From Phycisphaerales bacterium (lineage in GTDB: Bacteria > Planctomycetota > Phycisphaerae > Phycisphaerales > UBA1924): 64,000 nucleotides of DNA. Numbering within the stretch: the first letter of the stretch is position 1; each line of letters opens with the position of its first letter. Shown here one piece after another: positions 50,961-60,630 of the stretch. The notes below the pieces were generated by a model. The model did not search any database, had not been told where the DNA came from, and was given only the letters and a program-made list of their open reading frames with translations. Where the stretch lies: the NCBI GenBank assembly GCA_030149165.1, contig JASBRY010000009.1, positions 744,001 to 808,000 of the forward strand. Reading direction: 5' to 3'. The position numbers were made by a program, and so were the translations under genes.

Positions 50961-52526
50961 ATGAGAACGACTCAGATTGTGATCGCGGTGTTGCTGGTGT
51001 TGGTACTTGGGGTTCCGTTTGCGATGAGCGGCGCGAAGCGTTCGGATATGCACGCGGATGGCGCTCGGAAGTTGATTGTGGTGACGCCGCATGTGCCTCA
51101 GATCCGCGATGAGTTTGCCCACGCGTTCAGTGATTGGCACGAGCGAGAATACGGCGAAGCGGTGGTGATCGACTATCGCACTCCTGGTGGGACCTCCGAG
51201 ATTCGCAAGCAGCTCTCGGCGATGTTCACCGATGCCGTGAAGCGTCAGTACGAAGCGAACAAGGACAACTGGGAGCTGGACGATCTATTAGTGCTTGAGC
51301 CGGGGGCGATCGCGTTTGATGTGATGTTTGGGGGGGGGTCGTATGACCACTCGGCGCTCAAGCGTGGATCGACGGTATCGGTCAAGCAGAACGAATCGAC
51401 GACGCTGGAGTTGAAAGTCGCGCAGTCGGCGCCGATGGACTTCACGCAAGCGGAACTCGATGAGCTGTTTGGTGAGAATGTAATCGGGCCGCAGCAGTTG
51501 TACGATCCGGATCAGTACTGGATCGGGACGGCGTTGTCGTCGTTCGGGATCGTGTACAACAGGGATGTCTACGAGGATCACCTCGGACTCCCGCTCCCGA
51601 AGCATTTCCGCGATCTGGCGAGGCACGAGCTGAGCGGCTGGATCGCGCTCGCGGATCCGCGGCAATCAGGGTCGATCACGACGACCTTCGATTCCATCCT
51701 CGGCAACGAGGGCTGGGAAGACGGCTGGAGAATCCTGCGCGGCATGTGCGGCAACACGCGTTACTTCACGAACTCATCGACGAAGCCCCCGATTGATGTA
51801 TCGAGCGGTGAAGCGGCGGCGGGGCTCGCGATCGATTTCTACGGACGCGGTCAGGCGCAGGTCATCAAGGAATCCGGCGGCGGCGATCGTGTCGGGTACG
51901 AAGATCCGCAGGGCGCGGTGTATGTCGATGCCGATCCGATCTCGATTATCAACGGCGGACCCGATCCGGAGCTCGCCAAGCGGTTCGTTCGCTTCTGTCT
52001 GACGGAAGAAGCGCAGGCGCTCTGGCAGTTCGCGAAGGACAATCCGGACAATCCGCTAGGTGCCAATGGCGAGCCGATGGGGCCTGAATGGAGCGAGCTG
52101 CGACGGATGCCTGTGCGGCGCGTGATGTACGAGAAGTATTCCGAGTACTTCATGGATCAGGTCAATCCGTTTGAGATCGTTTCCGATGTCGAGAATCCTG
52201 GATGGCGCACCGGCGTGCAGGTCATGATGGGGTGCTTCGGGATTGATATCGCGGAGGATTGCCGTGCGGCATACGACGCGCTTGGTGATGCCAAGGCATC
52301 GGGAGAGTTCAGCGATGACGAGATTGCGGAGCTTGATGCGTTGTTTTTTGCGTTCCCAGAGACGGAGATCGATGGGGAGATGGTACCATTCACCGAAGCG
52401 ACCTATGGGAAGGTACGCAACGCATGGCGCGAGCCTGGTCGTCAGCAGCGGCTGGAGATCGAGTACACACGCTTCTATCGCGAGAACTACCGCGAGATCG
52501 TCAAGCGTGTCGAAGATCGGCTTTAG
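50961..52526 (+). CDS. Periplasmic solute-binding protein (AfuA/Fe3+-type)
   Basis: 521 residues, long for the family. The N-terminus has a membrane-spanning segment (IVIAVLLVLVLGVPFAMSG), cleaved or anchoring. The mature part has type 1 solute-binding features: LIVVTPHV near the start, IGTALSSFGIVYNRDVY in the hinge region, WIALADPRQSGSITTTF and GDRVGYEDPQGAVYVDADPISI. This arrangement is typical of ABC ferric/polyamine binding proteins (COG1840). No permease or ATPase gene is adjacent; the following gene converges and overlaps by 4 bp. The ligand is unknown. Confidence 0.83.
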   Translation: MRTTQIVIAVLLVLVLGVPFAMSGAKRSDMHADGARKLIVVTPHVPQIRDEFAHAFSDWHEREYGEAVVIDYRTPGGTSEIRKQLSAMFTDAVKRQYEANKDNWELDDLLVLEPGAIAFDVMFGGGSYDHSALKRGSTVSVKQNESTTLELKVAQSAPMDFTQAELDELFGENVIGPQQLYDPDQYWIGTALSSFGIVYNRDVYEDHLGLPLPKHFRDLARHELSGWIALADPRQSGSITTTFDSILGNEGWEDGWRILRGMCGNTRYFTNSSTKPPIDVSSGEAAAGLAIDFYGRGQAQVIKESGGGDRVGYEDPQGAVYVDADPISIINGGPDPELAKRFVRFCLTEEAQALWQFAKDNPDNPLGANGEPMGPEWSELRRMPVRRVMYEKYSEYFMDQVNPFEIVSDVENPGWRTGVQVMMGCFGIDIAEDCRAAYDALGDAKASGEFSDDEIAELDALFFAFPETEIDGEMVPFTEATYGKVRNAWREPGRQQRLEIEYTRFYRENYREIVKRVEDRL

Positions 52527-53491
52527 TTGACCGCTTCCCGGCAGTGCTGGCAATAGAGCATCGCGTTGATGTACGCGTTGGCTTGTGCTTGCTCCTGAGG
52601 GGTAGGAGCAGGCGCTGGTGGGAGGTTGTCGAGTCGGTCGAGCATTCTGGTTCGGTACTCGGCGCGTCTTTCGACGAAGCTTGGGTTGCCTTGCGTGGTC
52701 GCGTACTCTCCGGCGAGCAGGTCTTGAATCCGATCGATGCGTGATTCGGGGAGTGGGTGGGTTGAGAGCCATTCGGGCGGACGATCAGTACCGCGTGAAG
52801 CATCGGCAAGGATCTGCATGACTTCGAGTTGTCCGCGTGGGTTGTATCCGGCGCGCGCCATGTATCGCATCCCGAGCATGTCCGCTTCGAGTTCTTCGGA
52901 GCGTCCAAAACTCAGGAGGAACAGGTTTGATCCCACAGCGACGGCTGGGAGACCGAGCTGGCCGTATTTGCGGACATCGGAATCTGGATCGGACACCCCA
53001 ACAGCGACGGCGGCGGCGCCGATCGCGAAGTTGATTCCCAGCTGCGCGGACATCTGTTGGTTGGAGTGACGAGCGGTGACATGTCCGATCTCGTGTCCCA
53101 GCACTCCCGCGAGTTCGGCTTCGGATTCGAGTTTGTCGGCGAGTCCGCGCGAGATGAAGACCTTCCCTCCAGGGAGCGCGAATGCGTTGATGACCGGCGA
53201 GTTGAGGACGGTGAACTCCCAGTCCAGATCGGGGACGCCTTCTTCGACTCCGGTCACGAGCTTGGCGCCGACCTCCCACGCGTAGTCACCCACACCAGCG
53301 TCGGGGACAGCGCCTCCGAACGCTTCGGTCATCTGCGGAGCCGCGGCGAGACCCAGTGCTTTCTCCTTCTCCCACGACATGAGCGTGAAGGAGCGTTTCC
53401 CGGTCGCGGGGTTCACTGAGCATCCGGTCAAGGGCACAGCGATCAGCGCGAGGAGTGTGCACGAGATCAAAGCTTTGAATATATGGTTCAT
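52523..53491 (-). CDS. M48-family zinc metalloprotease lipoprotein
   Basis: 322 residues. A lipobox VPLTGC marks a lipoprotein, and SVNPATGKRSF follows. The zinc motif is VLGHEIGHVTARHS, with the third ligand Glu in SEELEADMLGMRYM. It resembles BepA/LoiP-type periplasmic proteases that maintain outer-membrane proteins. The ATG at 53491 has GGAG seven bases upstream and was preferred to the upstream ATG at 53509. The C-terminus ends with a Cys pair (CQHC). Convergent with the solute-binding protein, stops overlap by 3-4 bp. Confidence 0.94.
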   Translation of the reverse strand: MNHIFKALISCTLLALIAVPLTGCSVNPATGKRSFTLMSWEKEKALGLAAAPQMTEAFGGAVPDAGVGDYAWEVGAKLVTGVEEGVPDLDWEFTVLNSPVINAFALPGGKVFISRGLADKLESEAELAGVLGHEIGHVTARHSNQQMSAQLGINFAIGAAAVAVGVSDPDSDVRKYGQLGLPAVAVGSNLFLLSFGRSEELEADMLGMRYMARAGYNPRGQLEVMQILADASRGTDRPPEWLSTHPLPESRIDRIQDLLAGEYATTQGNPSFVERRAEYRTRMLDRLDNLPPAPAPTPQEQAQANAYINAMLYCQHCREAVN

Positions 53492-53549
53492 CTGGAATCT
53501 CCATGGCATCTGCGAGTGGGGGACTGTCGAAGTCTACACTCATTGTGTC

Positions 53550-54341
53550 ATGACGGAAGTGCAAACACAACCCGATGAAGCCGTGATTCGTGCGTGGGAG
53601 GACGCTGAACTGTCCGATCTGCACGAGAACGAGCAAAAAAGCGTCAAAGTGCGTGCGATGTTCAACGCGATCGCTCGCTCGTATGACCTGAATAATCGTG
53701 TCCATTCCATGTGGCGCGACGAATCGTGGCGCAAGCACGCCGTGAAACGCGCGGGAGTTAATCCCGGCGATCGCGTGCTTGATGTCGCGTGCGGGACAGG
53801 GGATCTGACGCAAGCGTTCGCGAAGCACTCGCGCGCCAGCGAGGTCATCGGGGTGGACTTCACGGAGGGGATGCTCGAAATCGCGGGACATAAGAAGGAT
53901 CGATTGCATCGAGAGCTCGGGACTCGATTGTCCTACGAGCAAGGCGACGCGATGGACCTGCGATACGAAGACGAGTCCTTTGATGTGGTGTCGATTGCGT
54001 TCGGGATCCGCAATGTGCAGGAGCCGAGCAGAGCGATCGGGGAGTTTTATCGCGTGCTCAAGCCGGGCGGACGACTGGTTATTCTGGAGTTTGATCAGCC
54101 GAGCAATCCGTTGGTGCGTTGGTTCAATGGGGTGTATTGCGGGACGATCATGCCTCGCACGGCGACCTGGATCGCTCGCGATACCTCCGGCGCGTACAAA
54201 TATCTCCCAAGATCGGTGAGCAGTTTCATGTCTCGATCAGAGATGATGGACTCGATGGGGGACGCGGGATTTGGGGATTTGCGTGTTCGCGGATTGACGA
54301 TGGGGATCTGCGCGTGTTATTCGGGCGTGAAGCCGGCATAA
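53550..54341 (+). CDS. ubiE: Ubiquinone/menaquinone C-methyltransferase
   Basis: 263 residues. It has the class I SAM-methyltransferase motifs of the UbiE/MenG family: FNAIARSYDLNNRVHSMWRDESWR at the start, VLDVACGTGDL (SAM-binding motif I), DAMDLRYEDESFDVVSIAFGIRNV and GGRLVILEFDQPSN, then a C-terminal segment with YKYLPRSVSSF. It methylates demethylmenaquinone or the ubiquinone precursor. Planctomycetes make menaquinone, so MenG is the likelier role, but this is inference. The start ATG lies 58 bp from the divergent M48 gene. Confidence 0.93.
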   Translation: MTEVQTQPDEAVIRAWEDAELSDLHENEQKSVKVRAMFNAIARSYDLNNRVHSMWRDESWRKHAVKRAGVNPGDRVLDVACGTGDLTQAFAKHSRASEVIGVDFTEGMLEIAGHKKDRLHRELGTRLSYEQGDAMDLRYEDESFDVVSIAFGIRNVQEPSRAIGEFYRVLKPGGRLVILEFDQPSNPLVRWFNGVYCGTIMPRTATWIARDTSGAYKYLPRSVSSFMSRSEMMDSMGDAGFGDLRVRGLTMGICACYSGVKPA

Positions 54342-54623
54342 TCGGATCAGCGTTTTTCCCTAGTTTCTTGTTCATGTAGTCGTCCATCTGGACATTCTCG
54401 GACTCAGAATCGAATCAGGTCCCAGAATAATCGTGTTTCTGCGCTCAGAACGCGGTTTCGGGGTTGGTGCGCACAAACACGCGCCAAGGGGATTGTGTGC
54501 TTGTGGTGATGAGGCGTTGTGTTCGATAGCTTGGGCTCGGGCCGCGGCGTCGTCGCCCGTGCACACAACTTATCCCACCCCACATCTGTGCGGAAGGGAA
54601 TCACATCGACGAGGAAGTTTGAA

Positions 54624-55343
54624 ATGAGTGTCCATGTACTGAGCGAGCGTTTGTTCGAAGCATTGGTCGAAGGGAACCGGTCATTGGCTCGTTCCATCGT
54701 GAATGAACAACTCAACGAGGGAGTGTCTCCCGAGTTGATGCTGACCGATCTTTTCTGGCCGACCTATGAGATGATCGACAAGCTGCATCGTGAAGATCAG
54801 ATCTCATCACTCGCGTACAACCTATCGACACGATTGTTCCGCGTGCTCGTGGATCAGACCTCGCGTGCACTCATCGCGGGATCGAACGCTGAGCCGGTTG
54901 GCCGAAGCGTCTTTGCGTGCTGCGGCACTTGTGAGGGTTCGGAACTGGGCGCTCAGATGGCGGTTGATCTGCTCGAAGCCGCCGGATTCGGTGTCCGCTT
55001 CGCTGGTGGCGGTGTCCCGATGGACGAGGTGCGCCAGACGGTGCAAGAAACCAGTCCCGATGTGCTGCTGATGTTCTGCTCGAATCCTTCGGACCTGCCG
55101 GACATCAGGGAAACAATCGACGCGCTCCACGAGATCGGCGCCTGTCCGAATACGCAGATCGTCGTGGGTGGTGGAGTGTTCAATCGAGCGGAAGGGCTCG
55201 CAGAAGAGATCGGTGCTGACCTCTGGGCATCGCATCCGCTCGAGCTGGTCGATGCGATGATCGATGATGCAGATATCCGTGCGACCCCAGAACAGCGGAC
55301 TGTGGGACGCACTCGCAAGACCCCGATCTCCAAGGCCGCGTAA
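54624..55343 (+). CDS. B12-binding-domain-like protein lacking the cobalamin histidine
   Basis: 239 residues. An N-terminal helical cap (about 1-85, LARSIVNEQLNEGVSPELMLTDLFWPTYEMI) resembles the MerR/methionine synthase-type B12 cap. It is followed by a Rossmann-like domain with SVFACCGTCEGSELGAQMAVDLLEAAGF and VRFAGGGVPMDEVRQTV. The usual D-x-H-x-x-G is replaced by CEGSELG, so the lower-ligand His is Ser. It therefore probably does not bind cobalamin through a His, or binds another ligand. There is no DNA-binding domain. It stands alone with a terminator after it. Confidence 0.78.
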   Translation: MSVHVLSERLFEALVEGNRSLARSIVNEQLNEGVSPELMLTDLFWPTYEMIDKLHREDQISSLAYNLSTRLFRVLVDQTSRALIAGSNAEPVGRSVFACCGTCEGSELGAQMAVDLLEAAGFGVRFAGGGVPMDEVRQTVQETSPDVLLMFCSNPSDLPDIRETIDALHEIGACPNTQIVVGGGVFNRAEGLAEEIGADLWASHPLELVDAMIDDADIRATPEQRTVGRTRKTPISKAA

Positions 55344-55379
55344 TCAAAGCGGTTTAAACCAACACAAATCTCTCTCCAG

Positions 55380-55418
55380 CCCTGCGTATGCCTGACCGGT
55401 ATACGCAGGGTTTGTTTG
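55380..55418 (+). terminator. Intrinsic terminator after the B12-like gene
   Basis: CCCTGCGTAT and ATACGCAGGG, a perfect 10-bp stem with an 11-base loop, followed by TTTGTTTG. It lies 36 bp after the stop codon. Confidence 0.8.
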
Positions 55419-55565
55419 TATATTGTTAGTAATTGAAATGGAATTCCCGTAATTTCCAATGAGATGGGGCGTTTGTTCGATTTAGTATGCATCCGTATCC
55501 GGGTGTCTCTGTATAGTGGTGGTACCGGTCTGCAGGCCGGGACCCAATGATGGGAGCGAATTCGC

Positions 55566-56186
55566 ATGGATCGTGCCGTAGAACGAGATCTAATCGAGCG
55601 GGCCATTGCCGGCGAGCGGGCAGCCGCGGGTGAGCTGATCAAAGCGCATCAGCGATCGGTCTATGGATACATTCTGCGGATGTCGGGTCGTCATGAGACG
55701 GCTGAGGACATCGTGCAGGAAGCGTTCGTGCGCGTGCTCGCAAATCTCCATCGCTTTGATTTCCGCTTCCGATTCTCGACATGGTTGTTCACGATCGCTC
55801 GTCGTTTATACATGAACGCGGTCGCGAAATCCAAACCGGCGTACGACACGGACTTTGTTGGATCGATGGGAGGCAAGGGGACAATGCCTGATGCGTCGAC
55901 CTATTCGGATGAACGCTCGGCGACCCAGAAAGACGCGATCCAATCAGCTTTGATGCATTTGTCTGTTGAGCAGCGCGAGATCATCGTGTTGTTCCATCAG
56001 CTGGATTGGCCCATCGCGTTGATCGCTTCGCATCTGGACATGCCCGAGGGGACGGTCAAGAGCCATCTCCATCGTGGGCGCCGTCGCTTGCGTGTGCTGT
56101 TCAAGGAACACAAGCAGCTTGCGTCGTTGTATAAGGACCACTTCGGTGGCGCGTTCAACGAGACTGGTGACGAGGTGCTCGCATGA
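55566..56186 (+). CDS. ECF-type RNA polymerase sigma factor
   Basis: 206 residues, the usual ECF length. Region 2 has VYGYILRMSGRHETAEDIVQEAFVRVLANLHRFD (key part ETAEDIVQEAF) and region 4 has LSVEQREIIVLFHQLDWPIALIASHLDMPEGTVKSHLHRGRRRLR. The spacer has a basic linker and NAVAKSKPAYD. It directs RNA polymerase to a stress- or envelope-type regulon. The stop overlaps the next ATG (ATGA), which encodes a membrane protein with the role of an anti-sigma factor. A TATAGT box at 55512-55517 is a possible -10 upstream. Confidence 0.95.
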   Translation: MDRAVERDLIERAIAGERAAAGELIKAHQRSVYGYILRMSGRHETAEDIVQEAFVRVLANLHRFDFRFRFSTWLFTIARRLYMNAVAKSKPAYDTDFVGSMGGKGTMPDASTYSDERSATQKDAIQSALMHLSVEQREIIVLFHQLDWPIALIASHLDMPEGTVKSHLHRGRRRLRVLFKEHKQLASLYKDHFGGAFNETGDEVLA

Positions 56187-57013
56187 ATCGGGGGCAGGAT
56201 CACGAGTCGTTTGATGAGCGGATTCCAGGCCGGATCCCTGAGTCGCTGATTGATGCAGCGCTCGATGGTGAGATCTGCGATCGCATGCAAGAAGAGATTG
56301 CGCACGCACTCCAGTACGATCACGAGCGACGCGCCGAGCTTCTTGAGACGGCGGACGCTGTTCGTGCGATGAATCTTGATGACATCCCGATGCCTGACAT
56401 GCAGTGTGCCGTGCTGAATCGACTCGATGAACACGAGCGATTCATCCCGCGCACGATGCGTCGTTGGGTTCGTACAGGACGCATGGCGATCGCGGCCGGA
56501 ATCTTGCTCGGACTGATGCTCGTCGCTGGACTCCAGAGTGTCTATCCGCGTCTGACCACGATCGGGGCGCAATCGACCCCTGTCCATGATGTCGCGACGG
56601 CGGTTGAGCAGGACACACAGCGTGTCGCTGAGAATGTGCAGTCACAGGTTGCTCAGTTCCGTGCATCGCTCTCGCCGCTCGAGGGATTCCTCGCGGCCCC
56701 AAAGACAAGCGGGACGAAGACTTTTACCCTCACCCTGAACCATCAGGTTGTTCGATTGAGCGAAGCGGATCTCGCAGCGCTCCGTGCTTCGGGTGTCATG
56801 CTGCGTACAGACACTGAGACCAACCGATTCCCTGGACAGGTGAATCGATCGCTGACCCTCGTTTCCTACGGCGGGGATGGTCAGATGCTGATCAATACGC
56901 ATGATGGTCTTCGCACGCTGTCGCGAGCAAACGAGACGGGTGGGGTCGTGGTAGTCTCTGAACGGGTCGAGCTGGAAACCACCAGTGATGAGTGCATCGC
57001 CGATCTTCCTTAA
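56183..57013 (+). CDS. Probable anti-sigma factor, single-pass membrane protein
   Basis: 276 residues. The N-terminal about 90 residues are cytoplasmic and helical (SLIDAALDGEICDRMQEEIAHALQYD). One membrane helix lies at about 100-120 (MAIAAGILLGLMLVAGL). A periplasmic domain of about 150 residues follows. No HxxxCxxC zinc motif is present, so it is not a ZAS-type anti-sigma factor; the call rests on position and topology. It overlaps the sigma gene by 4 bp and is followed by the gene at 57042. Release of the sigma factor by proteolysis of this protein is an inference from the general mechanism. Confidence 0.8.
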   Translation: MNRGQDHESFDERIPGRIPESLIDAALDGEICDRMQEEIAHALQYDHERRAELLETADAVRAMNLDDIPMPDMQCAVLNRLDEHERFIPRTMRRWVRTGRMAIAAGILLGLMLVAGLQSVYPRLTTIGAQSTPVHDVATAVEQDTQRVAENVQSQVAQFRASLSPLEGFLAAPKTSGTKTFTLTLNHQVVRLSEADLAALRASGVMLRTDTETNRFPGQVNRSLTLVSYGGDGQMLINTHDGLRTLSRANETGGVVVVSERVELETTSDECIADLP

Positions 57014-57041
57014 CCTGAATATAAACCGGTTCGTCTTGACC

Positions 57042-58586
57042 ATGCGGCGGTTGTGCTGTGTGCTGGCGCTGTTGTGCAGTGCAGGAGTGCAGGCGCAACA
57101 ACGCGAGCCTTGGGGATTGATGGATGCGATTCCTGGAGATATCGACTTTGTAGCTGTGGTTGACAATCCAGCAAGAGCTCTGCTGAGCGATGAGGGACAA
57201 GCATCGCGCGGCTTTATTGGTTCCATCGGGATGTTTGGAAAGACGAGGCAGGCGTGGGGATCCATCGCGGATCTGCTCGGGACCGATGCGGACGGCGTGA
57301 TCGAGCAACTGCTGTCGAGGCGCGTGGTCGTCGTTGTTGATTCGCTCTTTGAGCACTCTGACAACCCCATCATGATGGCCAACACCGCGGACACCAACTG
57401 GGTGCTCATCGGAGAGGTCGATGGAGGCGATGAAGCGTTCGCTCAACTCCGAAAGCGACTCAAGCCCATCCCCAGAGAGATCGTTTCAGGTGTTGCGGTC
57501 TACGGCATCGAGCAGGGTCGATACGCGCTGGTCATGCTCAGTCCGCGAGATGGTCAAGCCGGGAGACTCTTGCTGTGTCCCAGAGGCGGGCGCGATCTGC
57601 TTGAGCGTGTGCTGGTCGCAGTAAAGGATCGTGTGGGAGATGAAGGTGCTCAACCGATCCCGATGTGGAGGCACGACAACAACTGGTCGCTCGCAATGCG
57701 TGTGCGTGTTGATTCCTGGATCAGTCAGGATGACGACTCTGGAGTGGTCGCATCGCATGTGAGTGGTTTGATGGGATTCGATGCCGATGGCGTAGTGCTT
57801 GAGCTCTCGATGCCGTATCAGGGCGATCGCGTTGGTGGCGCCGCGCCGCTGGGGATCCTCGATGCACTCGATGAAGATGTGGTGGGCGCGATCGCGACAG
57901 CCGGCGTCTTGCGTCTTGTGCTTGATGATCAGGAGGGGTTGTCGATTCTGCTGCGTGCTCAGAATGTCGCAGATCTCAAAGGGACGGTACTCGAGCCCAA
58001 CGGCTCGTTGATGATCTTTGATCGTGATGACTTGCGATCGATCCAGCGCGGGACGGATTCGATGGGGATGACGATGCTGTCGATCTTCGAAGCCGGGGAA
58101 GTGGATGCGTCGAGTATTGATGCGATCGTCGAGCCCATGGTCTTCTCGGATCGTGCAGGATTCCCAGGCGTATCGCAGAAGAGTGAGGGCTCGTATCAGG
58201 GGTTGTTTCCCAAAGCCGTGCGTACTCATGAGATCGTTGACTCATCCGGCTCGGAGGAGAATGTCTCTTGGTTGACCTCGCAGCGGTCGGCGACTTCGGA
58301 TCTGATCTTCTCGTTTGGTGATGAAGGCACTGATACCACCAAACGCGTGCGATCTGTTTCTGAGTTGGTCGCGTCTCTGGACGCGATCGGAGGGGGCGGC
58401 GCGGTCCAGAGCGCGGTGATCATGAAGGGGTACGCACAGATCGGAGCACTCGCTGAGTCCTTCGGAGCCGCGACATGGATGGGGGGGAACGCGAAACTCG
58501 ACAAGATGGGGTTTGTGCGTTGGGAAGTGGTCCAAGAAGTGGGGGCGCTGCGTGGGAGCGTGCGGATTGAACCTGGTCAGGACTGA
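57042..58586 (+). CDS. Secreted protein of unknown function in the ECF sigma operon
   Basis: 514 residues. A signal peptide (MRRLCCVLALLCSAGVQAQ) fits a start at the ATG at 57042; methionines at 56985 and 56988 would extend the N-terminus by 19 residues and overlap the anti-sigma gene. The body has a repeated alpha/beta pattern beginning MDAIPGDIDFVAVVDNPARAL and later ALAMRVRVDSWI, reminiscent of DUF3352-type proteins. The last third has no recognised features. It is the third gene of the sigma/anti-sigma unit, so it is likely the output or the sensed envelope component. Confidence 0.78.
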   Translation: MRRLCCVLALLCSAGVQAQQREPWGLMDAIPGDIDFVAVVDNPARALLSDEGQASRGFIGSIGMFGKTRQAWGSIADLLGTDADGVIEQLLSRRVVVVVDSLFEHSDNPIMMANTADTNWVLIGEVDGGDEAFAQLRKRLKPIPREIVSGVAVYGIEQGRYALVMLSPRDGQAGRLLLCPRGGRDLLERVLVAVKDRVGDEGAQPIPMWRHDNNWSLAMRVRVDSWISQDDDSGVVASHVSGLMGFDADGVVLELSMPYQGDRVGGAAPLGILDALDEDVVGAIATAGVLRLVLDDQEGLSILLRAQNVADLKGTVLEPNGSLMIFDRDDLRSIQRGTDSMGMTMLSIFEAGEVDASSIDAIVEPMVFSDRAGFPGVSQKSEGSYQGLFPKAVRTHEIVDSSGSEENVSWLTSQRSATSDLIFSFGDEGTDTTKRVRSVSELVASLDAIGGGGAVQSAVIMKGYAQIGALAESFGAATWMGGNAKLDKMGFVRWEVVQEVGALRGSVRIEPGQD

Positions 58587-58724
58587 CTCGCAGCAGTATT
58601 GATGGTGGAATTGAACGGAGCGCCCGATTGTTTGGTGTCATCGGTCTAGACTTTGGACCAAGGAGATCCGGTGTTTGCCGGCTCGAAACCCTCGGCTCAT
58701 CATCGACCTGATCCGGAACCACCA

Positions 58725-60629
58725 ATGGCATCTGAAACCACCACGATTACGACCCTTCGTAATGTTGCGATCATCGCGCATGTCGATCACGGCAAAACCA
58801 CGCTTGTCGACAACCTCCTCAAGCAATCAGGAAACTTCCGAAGCGGTGAACTCGAGAAACTCGAGGGTGGTCAGCACGGCTTGATCCTCGACTCGGGAGA
58901 TCTCGAACGCGAACGCGGGATCACGATCCTCTCGAAGAACTGTGCCGTGGAGTACCACGATCCTTCGGGAACGGACTATCGCATCAACATCATCGATACT
59001 CCAGGTCACGCGGACTTTGGTGGAGAGGTTGAGCGTGTGCTTCGTATGGCGGACGGCTGTCTGCTCGTGGTTGATGCGTACGAGGGACCGATGCCTCAGA
59101 CACGATTCGTGCTGACCAAGGCGCTGGAAGCGGGACTCAAGCCGGTCGTTGTGGTCAACAAGTGCGATCGTCCTGATGGTGATCCCGATCGAGTGATCGG
59201 TGAAGTGTTCGACCTGCTCGTGGCGCTTGGCGCGGATGATGATATTTTGGACTTCCCTGTGGTGTACGCGTCGGCGCGTGATGGTTGGGCCGTGGATGAG
59301 TGGGATGGGGAGACAAAGGGGACCGATCTGCGTCCAGTGTTTGAAGCGATCACCAAGCATGTACCACATCCGGATGTGTATCTTGAGAAACCACTGCAGA
59401 TGCAGATCACGACGCTTGGATTCTCCGAGTATGTGGGACGGATTGGTGTCGGACGCGTCTCGCAGGGGACGATCCATGCCGGTCAACCGATCGCGCTGGT
59501 CAAGCAGGACAAAGAAGGCAAGGTCACGATCAAGAAAGCAAAGATCGTTACGCTTCAGGGATTCGTGGGTCTTGGGAAGAAGGACATGGAGTTCATCGGC
59601 GCGGGAGACCTGTGCTCGATCTCCGGCGTCGAGGGGTTGGACATCGGAGACACGATCTGTGACCCGGATCACCCTGAACCGATGGAGCGGGTCGCGATTG
59701 ATGAGCCGACGATCTCGATGACCTTTAAGGTCAACGATTCGCCGTTCGCTGGGAAGGAGGGTGAGTTTGTCACCTCGCGTCAGGTCAAGAGCCGATTGGA
59801 TCGTGAGCTTGAGCACAATGTCGCGTTACGAGTCTCGACAGGACGGACGATGGACGAGTTTGTGGTCTCTGGACGCGGCGTGCTGCACCTCGGGATTCTG
59901 CTTGAGACAATGCGCCGAGAAGGATATGAACTTGCTGTGGGTCGTCCGATCGTCATCGAGAAGGAGATCGACGGCGTCAAGCACGAACCGCTCGAAGAAC
60001 TCGTCATTGATACTCCCGACGAGAGCGTCGGATCAGTCATGCAACTCGTGGGTGAACGCAAAGGCGAGATCATCAAGGTCGAGGCGCGTGGTGATGGATT
60101 GACCCACTGCGTGTTTGAGATCACCTCGCGAGCGTTGATTGGGCTTCGCAGCCGAGTGCTCACCGCGACGCAGGGACAGGGGATCATGCACCATACATTC
60201 TTGAAAATGGTTCCTGCGACTGATGAGCGTCCCAAGCGCCATTGCGGTGTGATGATCGCATCGGAGACTGGACCAGTGACGGCGTACGCCGTGGAGAACC
60301 TCCATGATCGAGGTGTGCTCTTCGTGCGTCCCGGAGACAAGGTCTACTCCGGACAAGTCATCGGCGAGTGCAACAAGAACACCGACCTCACGGTCAACAT
60401 CGCACGCGTCAAGAAACTCGACAACATGCGCAGCGCCAACAAGGACGCGACGGTCACGCTCAAAGCACCTCGCGACATCTCGCTGGAACAAGCACTCGAG
60501 TACATCGAGGAAGACGAGTTTGTCGAGCTCACTCCGACCTCAGTGCGCTTGCGCAAGGTCGAGCTCAACGAGTCGGTCCGCAAGCGCGATGCACGCATCG
60601 CAAAGAGCAAAGCGCTCGCCGAGGACTGA
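58725..60629 (+). CDS. typA: Ribosome-associated GTPase TypA/BipA
   Basis: 634 residues, slightly over the usual 600-620. G1 is HVDHGKTTLVD, switch region RGITILSKN, G3 DTPGHADFGG, G4 NKCDRPD and G5 SARDGWAVDEW. The EF-G-like domains III-V and the TypA-specific C-terminal domain (MHHTFLKMVP, GDKVYSGQVIGECN, LTVNIARVKKLDNMRS) are all there. It binds the 70S ribosome and assists large-subunit assembly under stress. The N-terminus begins MASETTTITTLRNVAIIAHVDHG; no other start fits. It converges with mscS. Confidence 0.97.
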   Translation: MASETTTITTLRNVAIIAHVDHGKTTLVDNLLKQSGNFRSGELEKLEGGQHGLILDSGDLERERGITILSKNCAVEYHDPSGTDYRINIIDTPGHADFGGEVERVLRMADGCLLVVDAYEGPMPQTRFVLTKALEAGLKPVVVVNKCDRPDGDPDRVIGEVFDLLVALGADDDILDFPVVYASARDGWAVDEWDGETKGTDLRPVFEAITKHVPHPDVYLEKPLQMQITTLGFSEYVGRIGVGRVSQGTIHAGQPIALVKQDKEGKVTIKKAKIVTLQGFVGLGKKDMEFIGAGDLCSISGVEGLDIGDTICDPDHPEPMERVAIDEPTISMTFKVNDSPFAGKEGEFVTSRQVKSRLDRELEHNVALRVSTGRTMDEFVVSGRGVLHLGILLETMRREGYELAVGRPIVIEKEIDGVKHEPLEELVIDTPDESVGSVMQLVGERKGEIIKVEARGDGLTHCVFEITSRALIGLRSRVLTATQGQGIMHHTFLKMVPATDERPKRHCGVMIASETGPVTAYAVENLHDRGVLFVRPGDKVYSGQVIGECNKNTDLTVNIARVKKLDNMRSANKDATVTLKAPRDISLEQALEYIEEDEFVELTPTSVRLRKVELNESVRKRDARIAKSKALAED

Positions 60630-60630
60630 G

